Assembly (NCBI GenBank): GCA_050084515.1
Contig: CM114271.1
Coordinates: 41,292,001-41,356,000 of the forward strand
Reading direction: 5' to 3'
Source of the DNA: Blasia pusilla
Taxonomy: Eukaryota > Marchantiophyta > Marchantiopsida > Blasiales
Length of the DNA stretch: 64,000 nucleotides
In this document: positions 10,456 to 20,471 of the stretch, in pieces
Numbering within the stretch: position 1 is the stretch's first letter
Layout: each line of letters opens with the position of its first letter
Notes under the pieces: generated by a model
Database searches by the model: none
Seen by the model: only the letters and a program-made list of their open reading frames with translations
What the model was told of the DNA's origin: nothing
Translations under genes and position numbers: made by a program

Positions 10456-11368
10456 GTCACATCTGGGTAGCCGATAGGCCGAGATCTATAGTGGATAGGG
10501 CGTAGGAGCCAGCGGACTATCTCGAGTGTAACTTTGTCCCAGTGTGTCGGATGAGGTTAAGGATAGGTCCATTGTGTCAAGAACGTTGTTTCTGATAACT
10601 TTCATGTTGAGGTCTTTCACATCCGGGTGACTTGTTGATGAGGTCACCCGCCTCTGGTAACCTGTGCGCGTAGGTTACCAAGGGGAGGGCTATTTTTAGG
10701 GGAAGAGCCAAAAGGCTCTTCCCAACCCTATATAAGAGAGGAAAATGGCTTTCCTAAGCCATCTTTCTCATGTTGGGCCATTGGAGCACCTCTCTTGTAT
10801 GTTTTTGAGATAGGACTAGGGTGCTAGCATCCGGATTCCTTGATAACACAGGGTGGACGAGGCTCGATATGCCGATGTAGATTGAGGAGTGGAGTTTTAG
10901 GCCGGATGTGCTGTTTTTACTACTCTTTATTTTTACATGAGAAAGATGTCAGGGGGTGGTGGGAATTCGTTGTTTGCACGTAGGCAAGCGAGTTGCCTTG
11001 GTCAGGAGCCCCTAGAGACGCGTGTGTTGCAGATGTTGGTCATTTTTTGTTTGGAAGGTCGTGGGCGGAAGCGCTGTCCATTTTTCTCAGATTTTTGGCA
11101 AGTGCGGATTGATAAGGGACATAAGCTAAGTGTAGCAGAAAGTGTGGCGTCGGGTGTACGCGAGTGAGGGTGTCGGAAAAGAGCAGGAGGCGGCCGAGTC
11201 GCGGGGGCGGCTAGAAATTAGGTCGCAAAGGCGGCCGGAGGTTACTCAGGGCGCGGACGATGGGCATGGACATGCGGTGATGGCCCCCCCCAAGTTGGGG
11301 AGGCCCATAGGGGTGCAGGCCAGCCCCCCCTCCGCATTTATATCTCCCACCCCCTTTTTTTGGACATG
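10456..11368 (+). repeat. 5' LTR and/or leader of copy 3
   Basis: The start TGTCACATC is the insertion edge. A TATA box is at 10,729-10,735. The segment from about 10,460 to 11,080 matches, inverted, the region 19,485 to about 18,920, as expected for a repeat shared between elements. A possible right edge is GGACA at 11,364-11,368, followed by TGGTTGGCGCC, which could be a tRNA-primer site. However, its end does not match the terminal segment at 17,641-17,680, so the right edge is uncertain. Confidence 0.45.
10700..10735 (+). promoter_or_regulatory. LTR hairpin immediately upstream of the TATA box
   Basis: A perfect 10-bp inverted repeat (GGGAAGAGCC, loop AAAA, GGCTCTTCCC; 10,700-10,723) lies five bases upstream of TATATAA (10,729-10,735). 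The related minus-strand LTR has the same hairpin at 19,222-19,246 with a five-base loop, although flanking sequence has diverged. Conserved pairing suggests a cis-acting DNA or RNA element; its function is unknown. Confidence 0.55.
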
Positions 11369-11410
11369 GTTGGCGCCTACCACGCAATGTGGTAACTGGG
11401 TCAGGCGTAA

Positions 11411-12622
11411 GTGGTAGCAATCAAGGAGGGTGTTAGGGTGTTAGATCTCTTTAGAGGGATTAGCATCGGATTGGCTGCAGTATTGCAAGCGGGCATGCGG
11501 GTGCATCAGTACCTTTATGTGGAGAGAGATGAGACCGCACGGCGAGTATCATTACGTCACGTGGCGAGATTGGTCCAGAGGTACCCTGAGTTGATGCCGG
11601 TTTTTGCAGTACGGGGATATCAGCATACACTTTCCGCCGACATCTCATTGGTGGGGGCGCAGGATCTGGATAGAGTTGGCACCATTCATTTGGTGATTGC
11701 TGTATGGCCATGTCAAGGTCATTCATCACCTGGCCGAGGATTTGGATTGCAGGATCCGAGGTCAGGGATGTTTAGGGAGATGCTGCGAGTAGTATGACAC
11801 TTGCAGGAGAGTCACACATGTTCTCCAACGTACATTTTGGAGAACGTGCCGTTGTGGGGAGACACTCATGCAGGTGTGATGACGAATGTGCATCATGTGA
11901 GGTCCTGGTTGGGACCTGTTGTGTTGTTAGATGCAGCGAGAGTTGGATCATGTGCCCATCGTCCACGAATGTGGTGGACGAACCTGATACCATTAGAGGT
12001 ACTCAGTCGAGCATACGATGGAGTCCACGGAGCACCACATCTCACAGTGGATGCTATTTTGGGCTCAAGGCGTCGATCTCAGGTGGTGACATGGGATGAT
12101 AGACCACCGTTGGCCATGGCCAATAGGGTGGGGAAGTTGAGGGCAGCCTTACCTACGTTGGTGAGCTTCCCATGCCTTTCATCAGGAAGGGCCTGGCATG
12201 ATTTGGGATGAGGTGACCAGAGCATTGGAGGAGCCTTCAGCAAATGAGCGCGAGCGCGCCATGGGGGTTTGCTGGCGGTGCCAAGAATGACTGAGGCATC
12301 GCGGAGACAGGTGTTGGGGCAAGCGATGGACCTCAACTATCTCACATGGATAGTCAGCCTAGGTATGGCTTAGCAGAGACAGATGCGAGTGTCATCCATG
12401 CCGTCATGTCCACAAGTTGGACCATTGCCTACAAGATCTGTACAGGCATTGGTTGGGGGCGAGAGGAGGAGAGATGGGCACCCATGGACTTCATGGGACG
12501 TCGTTCGAGCAGAGAGTGCGAAGGCGTCCAGAGTAGCACATGTTCATTTTTTGGATGTGCAGCATGGTATAGGAAGTCAGAGTGGAGTGGTTGTTGCGGA
12601 GGTGGCTAGGGTTGCTACATAG
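11411..12622 (+). pseudogene. C5-cytosine methyltransferase-like domain of Ty3 copy 3
   Basis: Motif I is VRVLDLFRGISIGLAAVL, followed by YLYVERDETARRV. Motif IV is VWPCQGHSSPGRGFGLQDPRS with the P-C catalytic pair. After a frameshift near 11,797 come motif VI LENVPLWGDTHAG, motif VIII AHRPRMWWTN (R-x-R), ANRVGKLRAALPTL, and the motif X-like LGQAMDLNYLTWI near 12,310-12,355. This is the I-IV-VI-VIII-X order of DNA C5-methyltransferases; the enzyme would methylate cytosine using S-adenosylmethionine. The variable target-recognition region is short, giving about 330 residues plus a linker. No gag lies between the leader and this domain. The reading ends at TAG 12,620, in frame with RT. Confidence 0.8.
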
Positions 12623-12628
12623 CAACCA
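12620..12628 (+). promoter_or_regulatory. Candidate leaky stop (UAG-CAA-CCA) between methyltransferase and RT, copy 3
   Basis: ACA-UAG-CAA-CCA separates the two domains with no frame change. Copy 2 has ACA-UAG-CAA-CCA at 5,567 and copy 4 has GCG-UAG-CAG-CCA at 16,317. UAG followed by CAR-YYA is the known read-through context of tobamovirus-type stops in plants. Retention in copies that otherwise differ widely suggests use. An inherited mutation in a common ancestor cannot be excluded. Confidence 0.5.
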
Positions 12629-14280
12629 AAGTCGGAGGTTGCGTCCTCTCCGAGTGAGGTCACGATGGAGACTTGGGAGCCTATGATAGGTCTCAAGTTG
12701 ATAGGAGGAGAGCGACGGCGAGTTCATAGGTTTCTCAGAGGGCATGTTAGTTGTTTTGTCTTCAGTATGAGAGACTTGGGTACGCTGAAGGGTCCCGGGA
12801 TACAGATTGAGTTGGCTAGTGATACTCCAATCTTTTGTCGACCCTACAAGTATTCCAATATGGGGCAAGCCTTGATTCAGAGCAGGAGTCAGGACTTGTT
12901 GGAGGCAAGGCTTGTGGAGTTATCACATGGGGAGTATGCATCTGCCACAGTCATGCCGGCGAAGAAGGATATGTATGGCAATTGGAAGGATAGGCGAATG
13001 TGTGGAGATTACCGTCCTATCAACCGACAGACGAGGTCAGATCGGTATGCCATGCCTATTCCTGAGGAGATCTTTGATGCGGTAGGGCATGCAAAGATCT
13101 TCAATACTTTAGATCTCCGTGCTCGCTATCATCAGCTTCCTATGAAGTTGAAGGACAGGGAGAAGACAGCATTCTGGGGGATAGATCGGTTCGGGAGAGA
13201 TTGCTTGTATCAATGGTGGTTCTTACCATTTGGGTTGAAGAATGCGCTTGCAGAGTTTCAGATAGTGATTGATAAGATTTTGGTTGGCTTGGATTTTGTA
13301 CGATGTTACATAGATGATATTCTTATCTTCAGTTCCACGTTTGAGGAGCATGAGCGACACCTGGAGGAGGTATTTCGGCGATTGCAGTTACATGGACTGA
13401 AGTTATATCTAGGAAAGTGCAGATTCTTTCAGGAGCAGATTGAGTATTTGGGACACACCATATACCCAAGTAGGTTAGGCGTTCAGCAGACGAAGGTAGA
13501 GGCTATTGCACAGATTCCACGGTATGTCAAGGTTTTTAGTGCGATCGCAAAGTCTTTGACCTTGTTGACGAGACTTGATCATGTTTGGTTGTGGGGAGAT
13601 GATCAGGAGCGAGCATTTTAGGAGTTCAAGGACAGGTTGATGTCCTTACCCATTTTTCTGAGAGACGGTTAGGGTCGCCCATTCCAGTTACATATGGATT
13701 GGAGCATGTTGGGTCTAGGAGCAATGCTTACCTAGAGGGATGAGGAGGAGAGGGAGTTCGTTGTGGCTTACGCAAGCCGATTGAACAACATTGCAGAGGC
13801 GAAGTAGAGTTCCTACAAGCAAGAAAGCTTGGCTACAGTCTGGGCCGTGGCACATTTCAGGTGCTATTTATTTGGCGACCCTTTCACACTTATCACTGAT
13901 CATCAGCCGTTGAGGTGGTTGATGGAGTCTGAAAAGCTTACGGGAAAGCTTGCTAGGTGGGCTCTATTACTACAGGAGTATGAGTTTGAGGTGGTTCATA
14001 GGCCAGGTTGGCTGAACCAGGATGCGGATGGGTTGAGTTGTAACCCATGTCCGAGTCAAAGAGATGACAGAGGAGCTCGATGGCACGGAGAGAGTGATGA
14101 GGAGATGGTGCCCGGTTGGCATGCATCTGCCTATCTTTGTTGGTTGACTATGGCAAGTCAGCCACAGTTGATGACTTCAATGGTGGGGTTGGATGATGAG
14201 TCTTTGGATCTGGAGGTCAGTGAGGAGGCGACAGGTGGTCGTGATATCCATGACGACGTGGAGGTTGTGGAGTTCTTGCG
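12623..14280 (+). pseudogene. Reverse transcriptase and RNase H of Ty3 copy 3
   Basis: RT spans about 12,665-13,621: SDTPIFCRPYKYSN, SHGEYASATVMPAKKD, RRMCGDYRPINRQ, KIFNTLDLRARYHQL, FLPFGLKNALAEFQ, CYIDDILIFSST and YLGHTIYP. The catalytic YIDD box is intact. About 60 bp of the RT/RNase H connection are missing near 13,522 compared with copy 1. RNase H follows with REFVVAYASRLNN, DHQPLRWLMESEKLTG and VVHRPGWLNQDADG, then the acidic linker. TAG stops occur near 13,619, 13,669 and 13,732. Confidence 0.88.
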
Positions 14281-15301
14281 CACTGGGGTACAGCAGTTTG
14301 TGGCCATATGTATGGTATGTGACAAAGTGCGAGCATCCTTCAATGCTCACACTCTGCAGTTGCATCCTTTGCCGATTATGGGTTTAGGTTATCGGTGGAG
14401 TTTAGACTTTGCGGGACCTTTGCCATTGACGAGGCGTCATCATAGGTACGTGTTGGTCATGGTGAAGCATTTCTCCAAGTGGATAGAGTTGGTGGCACTA
14501 GCGGACAAGGTGAGCGAAGGAATAACTTATGCGTTTCTAGATCGTGTGCTTAGTCACTTTGGTGCACCGGCGGAGGTGTTGACTGACCAGGGTACCGAGT
14601 TCAGGGGAGAGTTTCAGGCCTTGTGTGATCAGGCGCTGATAGATCACCACACCACGTCCAGAGATCATCCTTAGGCGGATGGGTTGGCGGAGAGAGTGGT
14701 ACAGACGGTGAAGAGAAGATTGCGAAAGTATAGCTTGTAGCGGGGACAGTTGAGGGAGTGGGACCTACAGTTGCCATGGTTGGCTATGGGTTATTGCTTT
14801 AGTGTGCAAGCATCCTTGGCGTCATTTTCACCATACTTTTTGCTCTTTGGGAGAGAGCCAAATTTACCTGCAGCGATTCGACGTGACATGGCAGAGGTGT
14901 TAGATCTTGATGATCCAGATGTGTGGGTACAAGCATGTTCTCAGAGGGCGGAGGTTTGTTGTAGAGTTATGCCTATGACCTTTGAGAACTCAGCTATTGC
15001 TCAGCATAGAGATACATTGAGGTACGCGACCATTCGTGGAGGAGGTTATCGTCCAGGGATTAGGAGGTTTCATCCTGAAGATTACGTGTATTTACAGCAG
15101 GCGGCACCCACGACGCTAGATGTCACTGCAGGGCGCACGATCCTACGTGTGCGCGAGGTATTACCGACCGGAGTCCTCATGTTGGAGGAACGGGATGGTA
15201 TGGTTTGGAAGGATCATGTGCACAATTGTGCACCATGTAATCTTTGCAACGTAGATGGGACAGTGGATCCGAGCTTGGCAGTGGTACCTGCAGGCTTGAG
15301 G
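14281..15301 (+). pseudogene. Integrase of Ty3 copy 3, zinc-binding domain partly deleted
   Basis: Relative to copy 1, about 260 bp covering the His half of the H2C2 domain are missing at about 14,285; only CMVCDKV remains. The catalytic core is present: YRWSLDFAGPLP, VLTDQGTEFRGEF and LAERVVQTVKR supply D, D and E. The C-terminal part reads FSPYFLLFGREPNLP and GGGYRPGIRRFHPEDYVYLQQ. TAG at 14,738 corresponds to CAG in copy 1. Confidence 0.85.
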
Positions 15302-15442
15302 TGTATGTTGCGCGGATCTGTGAGGGATGCAACCATCATGTTGGTATGTGATGGTTGTTCTCGAGGGTGGCATATGTCATGTCTGACCTTCCCTCTTGAT
15401 GTGGTTCCCACCGGATGATGGATGTGTCCGAGATGTGTATAG
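15302..15442 (+). pseudogene. PHD-type zinc finger of Ty3 copy 3
   Basis: In the integrase frame: C-M-L-R (second Cys replaced by Arg), then LVCDGCSRGWHMSC, and WMCPRC ending at TAG 15,440. Apart from that one ligand, all PHD positions are present, including the Trp two residues before the last Cys pair. A TGA at 15,416, where copy 1 has CGA, interrupts it. In active proteins this fold binds histone H3 tails, methylated or not, according to pocket residues that cannot be judged here. Confidence 0.78.
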
Positions 15443-15508
15443 GGTAGTAGGTCATGTCAGAGAGATGTGATATTTTCTATCTGGAGTTGGGGGGATCCAA
15501 CTGCGAGC

Positions 15509-15519
15509 TAGGGGGGCGG
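15509..15519 (+). other. Polypurine-tract-like run, copy 3
   Basis: The run within GAGCTAGGGGGGCGG lies about 70 bp after the PHD stop and is followed by TTGTGTAATC. It matches the runs at 2,385 and 63,732. The sequence after it is only about 40-50 bp long before methyltransferase coding of copy 4 begins, so most of the 3' LTR is absent. Confidence 0.55.
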
Positions 15520-15560
15520 TTGTGTAATCTCCATGTATATGTATGAGTTGATTTTTTTAC

Positions 15561-16319
15561 ATGTGTGGATCAACCCATGTGTGGGGAAGATCGGTGTTGT
15601 ATGGTGTTGCGGTCTTGCATTGGACCGGCGGTGTTGTTGGCTTGCGTGCACATCATCCACGCTTGTGGTGGACAAACTTGTTGCCTAGGGAGGTTCTACG
15701 TCGAGCATATGATACAGTGCAGCGGGATCCTTGCCTTACAATGGATAGTATCTTGGATACTGGGCAACTTTCTCAGGTGGTGAGGGTTATTGATCGGTCA
15801 CCCAAGGCAAGGGTGAACCGTCTGGGCCAGCCTAGGATGACACTATCCACATTTTTGAGTTTTCCCTTGTCACATGCCTATAGGGAAGGTGGTCCCGGGC
15901 TTGTATGGGATTCTCATGTGCGACAGTTGGTGGAGCCTAATGCTGATGAGAGAGAGCGTGTGATGGGATTTGCTACTGGTGTGATAGCGATTGCTTCCAT
16001 TTCTGAGGCTTCACGACGTCATGTGTTGGGTCAGGCCATGGACCTGAATTGTTTGACTTGGATTTTGAGTCTTGGTATGGCCGAGCAGCGTCGACTTCGG
16101 ACTATGTCTGTGGGTCTTCCACCCCTTGTAATGAGCTCGATGGCTACCATGACAGTAGAGGCATCGGTTGGGGGCGAGGAGAGTAGTATTTTGCATCCTT
16201 GGAGTAAATGGGATGTAATGGCTGGGCATGTGGAGTTGGTTGCTCATGCTGGTGGAGGAGTTATTTGCTCAGATGATGGTGTAGCTAAGGGTGTACCATC
16301 TTGTGAGGGGATTGCGTAG
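15561..16319 (+). pseudogene. C-terminal half of the methyltransferase, Ty3 copy 4
   Basis: An open frame of 252 codons, the longest intact stretch of this domain here. It begins just before motif VIII (AHHPRLWWTNLLPREVLRRAY), continues through VNRLGQPRMTLSTFLSFPLSHAYREGG and ADERERVMGFATGV, and reaches motif X (RRHVLGQAMDLNCLTWI), followed by a family linker (HPWSKWD). Motifs I, IV and VI are missing, so it is truncated. It stops at TAG 16,317, in frame with RT. The ERxMGF and LGQAM blocks are the clearest markers for recognising further copies. Confidence 0.75.
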
Positions 16320-16991
16320 CAGCCAATGGCATCGTCCTCTCCCTCTAGTGTGCTAGTGGAGGAGACTTGGGAGCCATTACTTGGGCCCAAGCTTACGGGA
16401 GGTGAGAAACGACGCTTGACACAGTTCCTACATGCTTATAGGAGTTGTTTTGCCTTTAGCATGAAGGAGTTGGGTGCTCTGGTTGAACCCGGTATACGGA
16501 TTGATTTGGCTAGTGATACGCCAATCTTCCGTCATCCCTACCGATATAGTGATATGGAGAGGGACATGTTTCAAAGTAGGACGTTGGACCTTTTGGAGGC
16601 TAGATTAGTGGAGTTTTCGCATGGAGAGTATGCATCAGCCACTGTCATGCCTCCTAGAAAGGATATGCATGGCAACTACACGGATAGGCGAATGTGTGGA
16701 GATTACCGTCTTATCATTCGGCAAACCAAGGCCGATAGGTATGCCATGCCTTCACCTGAGGAGATCTTTGATGTGGTGGGACAGGCAAAGATTTTCAGTA
16801 CTTTGGATCTTCGGGCAGGATACCATCAATTGCCGATTCAAGAGAGTGACAAGGCCAAGACAGCATTTTGGGGTGTCAACTCTCATGGCAAGGATTGTTT
16901 GTACCAGTGGAAATTCTTATCCTTTGGATTGAAGAATGCACCTGCCGAGTTTCAGAGAGTGATGGACAGAGGCTTCACATACCTCCGATAG
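16320..16991 (+). pseudogene. Reverse transcriptase N-terminal two thirds, Ty3 copy 4
   Basis: It continues in the methyltransferase frame after the UAG-CAG-CCA. Blocks include EETWEPLLGPKLTGGEKRR, SDTPIFRHPYRYSD, SHGEYASATVMPPRKD, RRMCGDYRLIIRQ, KIFSTLDLRAGYHQL and FLSFGLKNAPAEFQRVMDR. A deletion then removes the YIDD box, and the reading hits a stop at 16,989. The open frame of 222 codons makes this one of the better-preserved copies. Confidence 0.88.
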
Positions 16992-17035
16992 TATGTTCGC
17001 CAATCCCTTCATAGTACATACCTCCGATTAGTGCT

Positions 17036-17640
17036 ATGGCAAAGCCTTTGAACCAATTGCTGAAATCAGATCAAGAGTGGCACTGGGAAGATGATCAGGA
17101 GAGAGCTTTTGTGGAGCTCAAGGCCCAATTGGTGGCGGTGCCTATGTTGAGGAGACCTATGAGAGGGCGCCCATTTCAGTTACACACTGATTGGAGTAGG
17201 TTGGGACTTGGAGCGGTGTTGACACAACATGATGATGAGCACATGGAGTTTGTGGTGGCATATGCAAGTCGTTTGAATTATGCAGCGGAGTCGCGCTATA
17301 ATTCATATGAGGGAGAGTGCTTGGCAGTAGTGTGGGTTGTGGCACACTTTAGGTGTTACTTTTTTGGCATACAATTTACCCTTGTTATTGATCACCAGCC
17401 GCTCAAGTGGTTGATGGAGTCTGACAAGCTTACAGGGAAGCTTGCACGGTGGGCTCTTATCTTACAGGAGTATGACTTCCAGGTGGTACATAGACTTGGA
17501 GTTGCCAACCTTGATGATGATGGGTTGAGTAGGAACCCATGTACTAGTGAAGAGAATGCAATTGGGGCTAGATGGCATGGCGAGGTTGATGAGGAGATGG
17601 TGCCAGGTTGGCATGCATCCGCCTTTTTATGTTGGTTAGG
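17036..17640 (+). pseudogene. RNase H of Ty3 copy 4
   Basis: Frame 17,036-17,779 reads EWHWEDDQERAFVELKAQL, HTDWSRLGLGAVLTQ, EFVVAYASRLNYAAESRYN, GECLAVVWVVAHFRCY, DHQPLKWLMESDKLTG and NLDDDGLSRNPC, an uninterrupted RNase H. The linker (VPGWHASAFLCWL) then jumps directly into the terminal sequence at about 17,640; integrase and PHD finger are deleted. The last codons of the open frame are therefore not element protein. Confidence 0.88.
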
Positions 17641-17680
17641 GGTGGATATATGTTGTGTAGCGATATGTATGTGCACGACA

Positions 17681-19485
17681 CGGTCTAGAACTCCGCACTC
17701 AATCACTCCATATGTGGCAATGATCAGTTGCCACATGCGGTTGGACGCCTCTCTTAGACTTTTAACTAATCTCCACTGAAACTCCTATAAACTCTTCAGC
17801 TTGTTGGTTCCCACAACCTGGTAGCTCCAACCATGGATGGGAGTTGGAATGGTTCCTCATTCTAATTAAACCCCTCAATACATCACTCCACTTCGTGTCA
17901 CTCCACTACCACTGCTCGCACTATCCCGTTCTTTTGAACCGTGGAAGAATGCCGTGATGAAAACCTTGTCTCACACGCTCGAGCACTGAGACTCACCAAG
18001 AATCTCCCACACTCCTCACTAGTTCACTAATGCTAATGCTAATATTGTTATGACACACCCGGCCTCACGCACACTTAACACTTGGGCTTACCGTGAGCCT
18101 CTCCAAGAAGCTCACCTAAGCTATTGACACTCTCTCGGGTCAAACACGTGACCACTACTCGGGAAATCTCCATGTTTCCACAAACATGCTATACATGCAA
18201 GGATTCTACACTTGTCACCATCACTACACTTGGCTAACCTAAGCTCTACTCGATACCCAACACCCTCAATGACACTAGACTTGAATGGGTAACTTGAATG
18301 GGTAACTTGAAAAGGGACTTGAATGGGTAACTTGAACACACATGCCATCCTTTGTGTTGCACGTTCAGCACTAACTACTCCATGTGGTACAACTACCTCT
18401 ACGACACGACAATCTCCTCGAGCAGCATATCGAATCTTTCCTCAACGGATGCAGACTACTCGTCGGCATTGGCACGTGAATTAGAGTGGGTGGGTCTATC
18501 AGGCCTGCGCAGCAATGCCCCTTAATTGCCCGCACTACCCAGGCACTCCTCTCGGTTGCGGCTTCCGTCCATCTGTTCCTTCTCTCCCAACTCGACTTCT
18601 CACGGTGCTCGTCTCGACTTTCGGCTTGGCTTGGCTTCAACTTACGGCCCGTAGGCCCATGCGTCCTTCATCATTTTGTCTACTCAACCACGTTAGACCT
18701 AAAATCTATGACCTAAAATGTGACAAGAGACCTAAACGACTACCAAGACCTAGCCGAGTTTACTCAATAGCCTCCCGACGCCTAGAAGACCTAAAGCTCC
18801 TTCTCTTCTCTTTCTCGACACTCGACATTCGCCACTCACCCGTCAATCCCACACTCTGCACTAAATTTGAGTGTCATTCCCCGACACTCTACTACAACCT
18901 TACGTTAGTTTGCACCAACAAAACATGAGAAAACAGAGAGCGCTTCCGTGCACGACCTTTGATTTAATGAAAAATGATAAACCCACACACCAACGAACGT
19001 CTCCTGGAGCTCCCCACTGAGGCAACTCACTTGCCTACCTGAATACAATGAATTTTCCCTTGCCCCTAGACATCTTTCTTACGTAAAATCAGAGTAAAAA
19101 TGACTCATCCAGCCTAAAACTCCATTCATGAATCTAGATGGGCATATCGAGCCACATCCATCCTCCGCTATGAGGGAATCCGGACGCTACCATCTCTCCC
19201 TCTCTTATAGCCTCTTTTGGGAGGAAGAGCCTTTTTGGCTCTTCCCCCCAAAAATAGCCTCCAAATGGTAACCAACGAGCACAAGTGACCATTGACTTGG
19301 TCAATGGGTCACATGGGCAGAAATAAAAAAGAAGGAGAATTGTCATAAATGACATTCTTGACGCAACACACCAGTCATCAATTAACCTCATCCGACACCT
19401 TAGGACGAAGTTATACCCAAACCTCCCTTTGACCCTCTATGCCGACGCGGTAGAACTTTACCTGTCGGCTAACTAAGTTGTGCCA
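17681..19485 (-). mobile_element. 5' part of the minus-strand Ty3 element: LTR, leader and gag start
   Basis: Read right to left it starts at 19,485 (TGGCACAAC). To about 18,920 it matches the promoter region of copy 3, including the hairpin (19,222-19,246) and a TATA-like CTATAAG near 19,205. At 17,812-17,836 it has GTTGGAGCTACCA, resembling the possible primer-site region of copy 3 at 11,371. Gag coding resumes at 17,681 and continues at 10,455 beyond the nested insertion. Short tandem repeats of ACTTGAATGGGTA lie at 18,281-18,335. The LTR/leader border is not resolved. Confidence 0.5.
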
Positions 19486-20415
19486 GCCAACATCTCTCTA
19501 CCATGAGTGTTGTAGACCAGATTTTCACTTGGTGTTTAGTGCCATAGACTTCGCACTAGCACTTTTGCTTACATTGCCAACAAATGCACAATTTTGAAGT
19601 ACTCTCATATTATCTAATGTGTTTTTCCAATGAATGGTATCTCCACTTACATTCTTTATGGACATTTAATTTCTACCCAACTTTCTCGTGTCTTATAAAT
19701 GGCCAACAATCCACCATTTAAATGGATCGTTCTAGGGCCGCACACTTGTTTCAAATTTGCGGGAGGAAAAATCAATGTTGGGAGATCTAGATGAGGACTA
19801 GTTTGACACCATGAGTGACATAGGTGTCACCTTTGGGAGGTAATCCTCCCAATAGATGGAATTTCTGCAAACATAAATAACTTCATGAAAGAACACAAGT
19901 TTTGATTTATGAAGAGCTTTATGTCATACTCTAAGTTGGTTCACAAATCTCTTCACACAAGTGGAAAATACATATGGATCTTATTAGACTCTTCAAAACC
20001 ACTTATAGGATGTCGATTTGTTAAATAGATAAAGAAAATTTTTTCATGGCCCAATATTTTAATGATGTTCGCAAATTGTTTTTAATGATGTAACTCACAT
20101 AGGAGCGCACGGAAGGATTTAAATTATTAAAACTAAAGGCATTTTCCACTAGAAGACAAAAGTATCAACGTGAAAAAAAATAATTTAAAAGAACCTCTCC
20201 ATACATATAAATGTGGGTAAGAATTAAATTAATTGGAGATCAGTAATGAGTGGGATCTTAAGAGGTGTTGCAAATCCAAGAATAAATACTTCAAATGGGC
20301 ACATTTTAAGTATTTATTCTTGGATTGTGGGTAGCTTGGGTTGGACTAGTTCTTTGTATTCACAATGCTCTGCGGGATATCATGTTGAGTATTACTTGAG
20401 AGAGTGGTTTCCACG

Positions 20416-20471
<56 letters not shown>

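Larger units (their letters stand above)
10456..17680 (+). mobile_element. Nested plus-strand Ty3 insertion holding copies 3 and 4
   Basis: It starts TGTCACATC and ends GCACGACA, giving TGTC/GACA ends, and is flanked by CGGT at 10,452-10,455 and 17,681-17,684. On either side minus-strand gag sequence continues, so the unit was inserted into gag. Inside are a promoter region, methyltransferase, RT, RNase H, integrase, PHD finger and purine tract (copy 3), followed at about 15,560 by a second methyltransferase half, RT and RNase H (copy 4). The second copy was probably joined by recombination between related elements. Confidence 0.65.

Noticed and set aside
11411-12622. Host DNA methyltransferase gene or DIRS-type element
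   Set aside because: The domain is followed in frame by Ty3 RT, RNase H and DDE integrase in several copies. No tyrosine recombinase is seen, and DIRS elements carry an adenine-type methyltransferase domain, unlike the PCQ/ENV cytosine motifs here.
18371-18928. Overlapping frames on both strands
   Set aside because: They lie in the leader/LTR region of the minus-strand Ty3 element; no motif and no codon signal.
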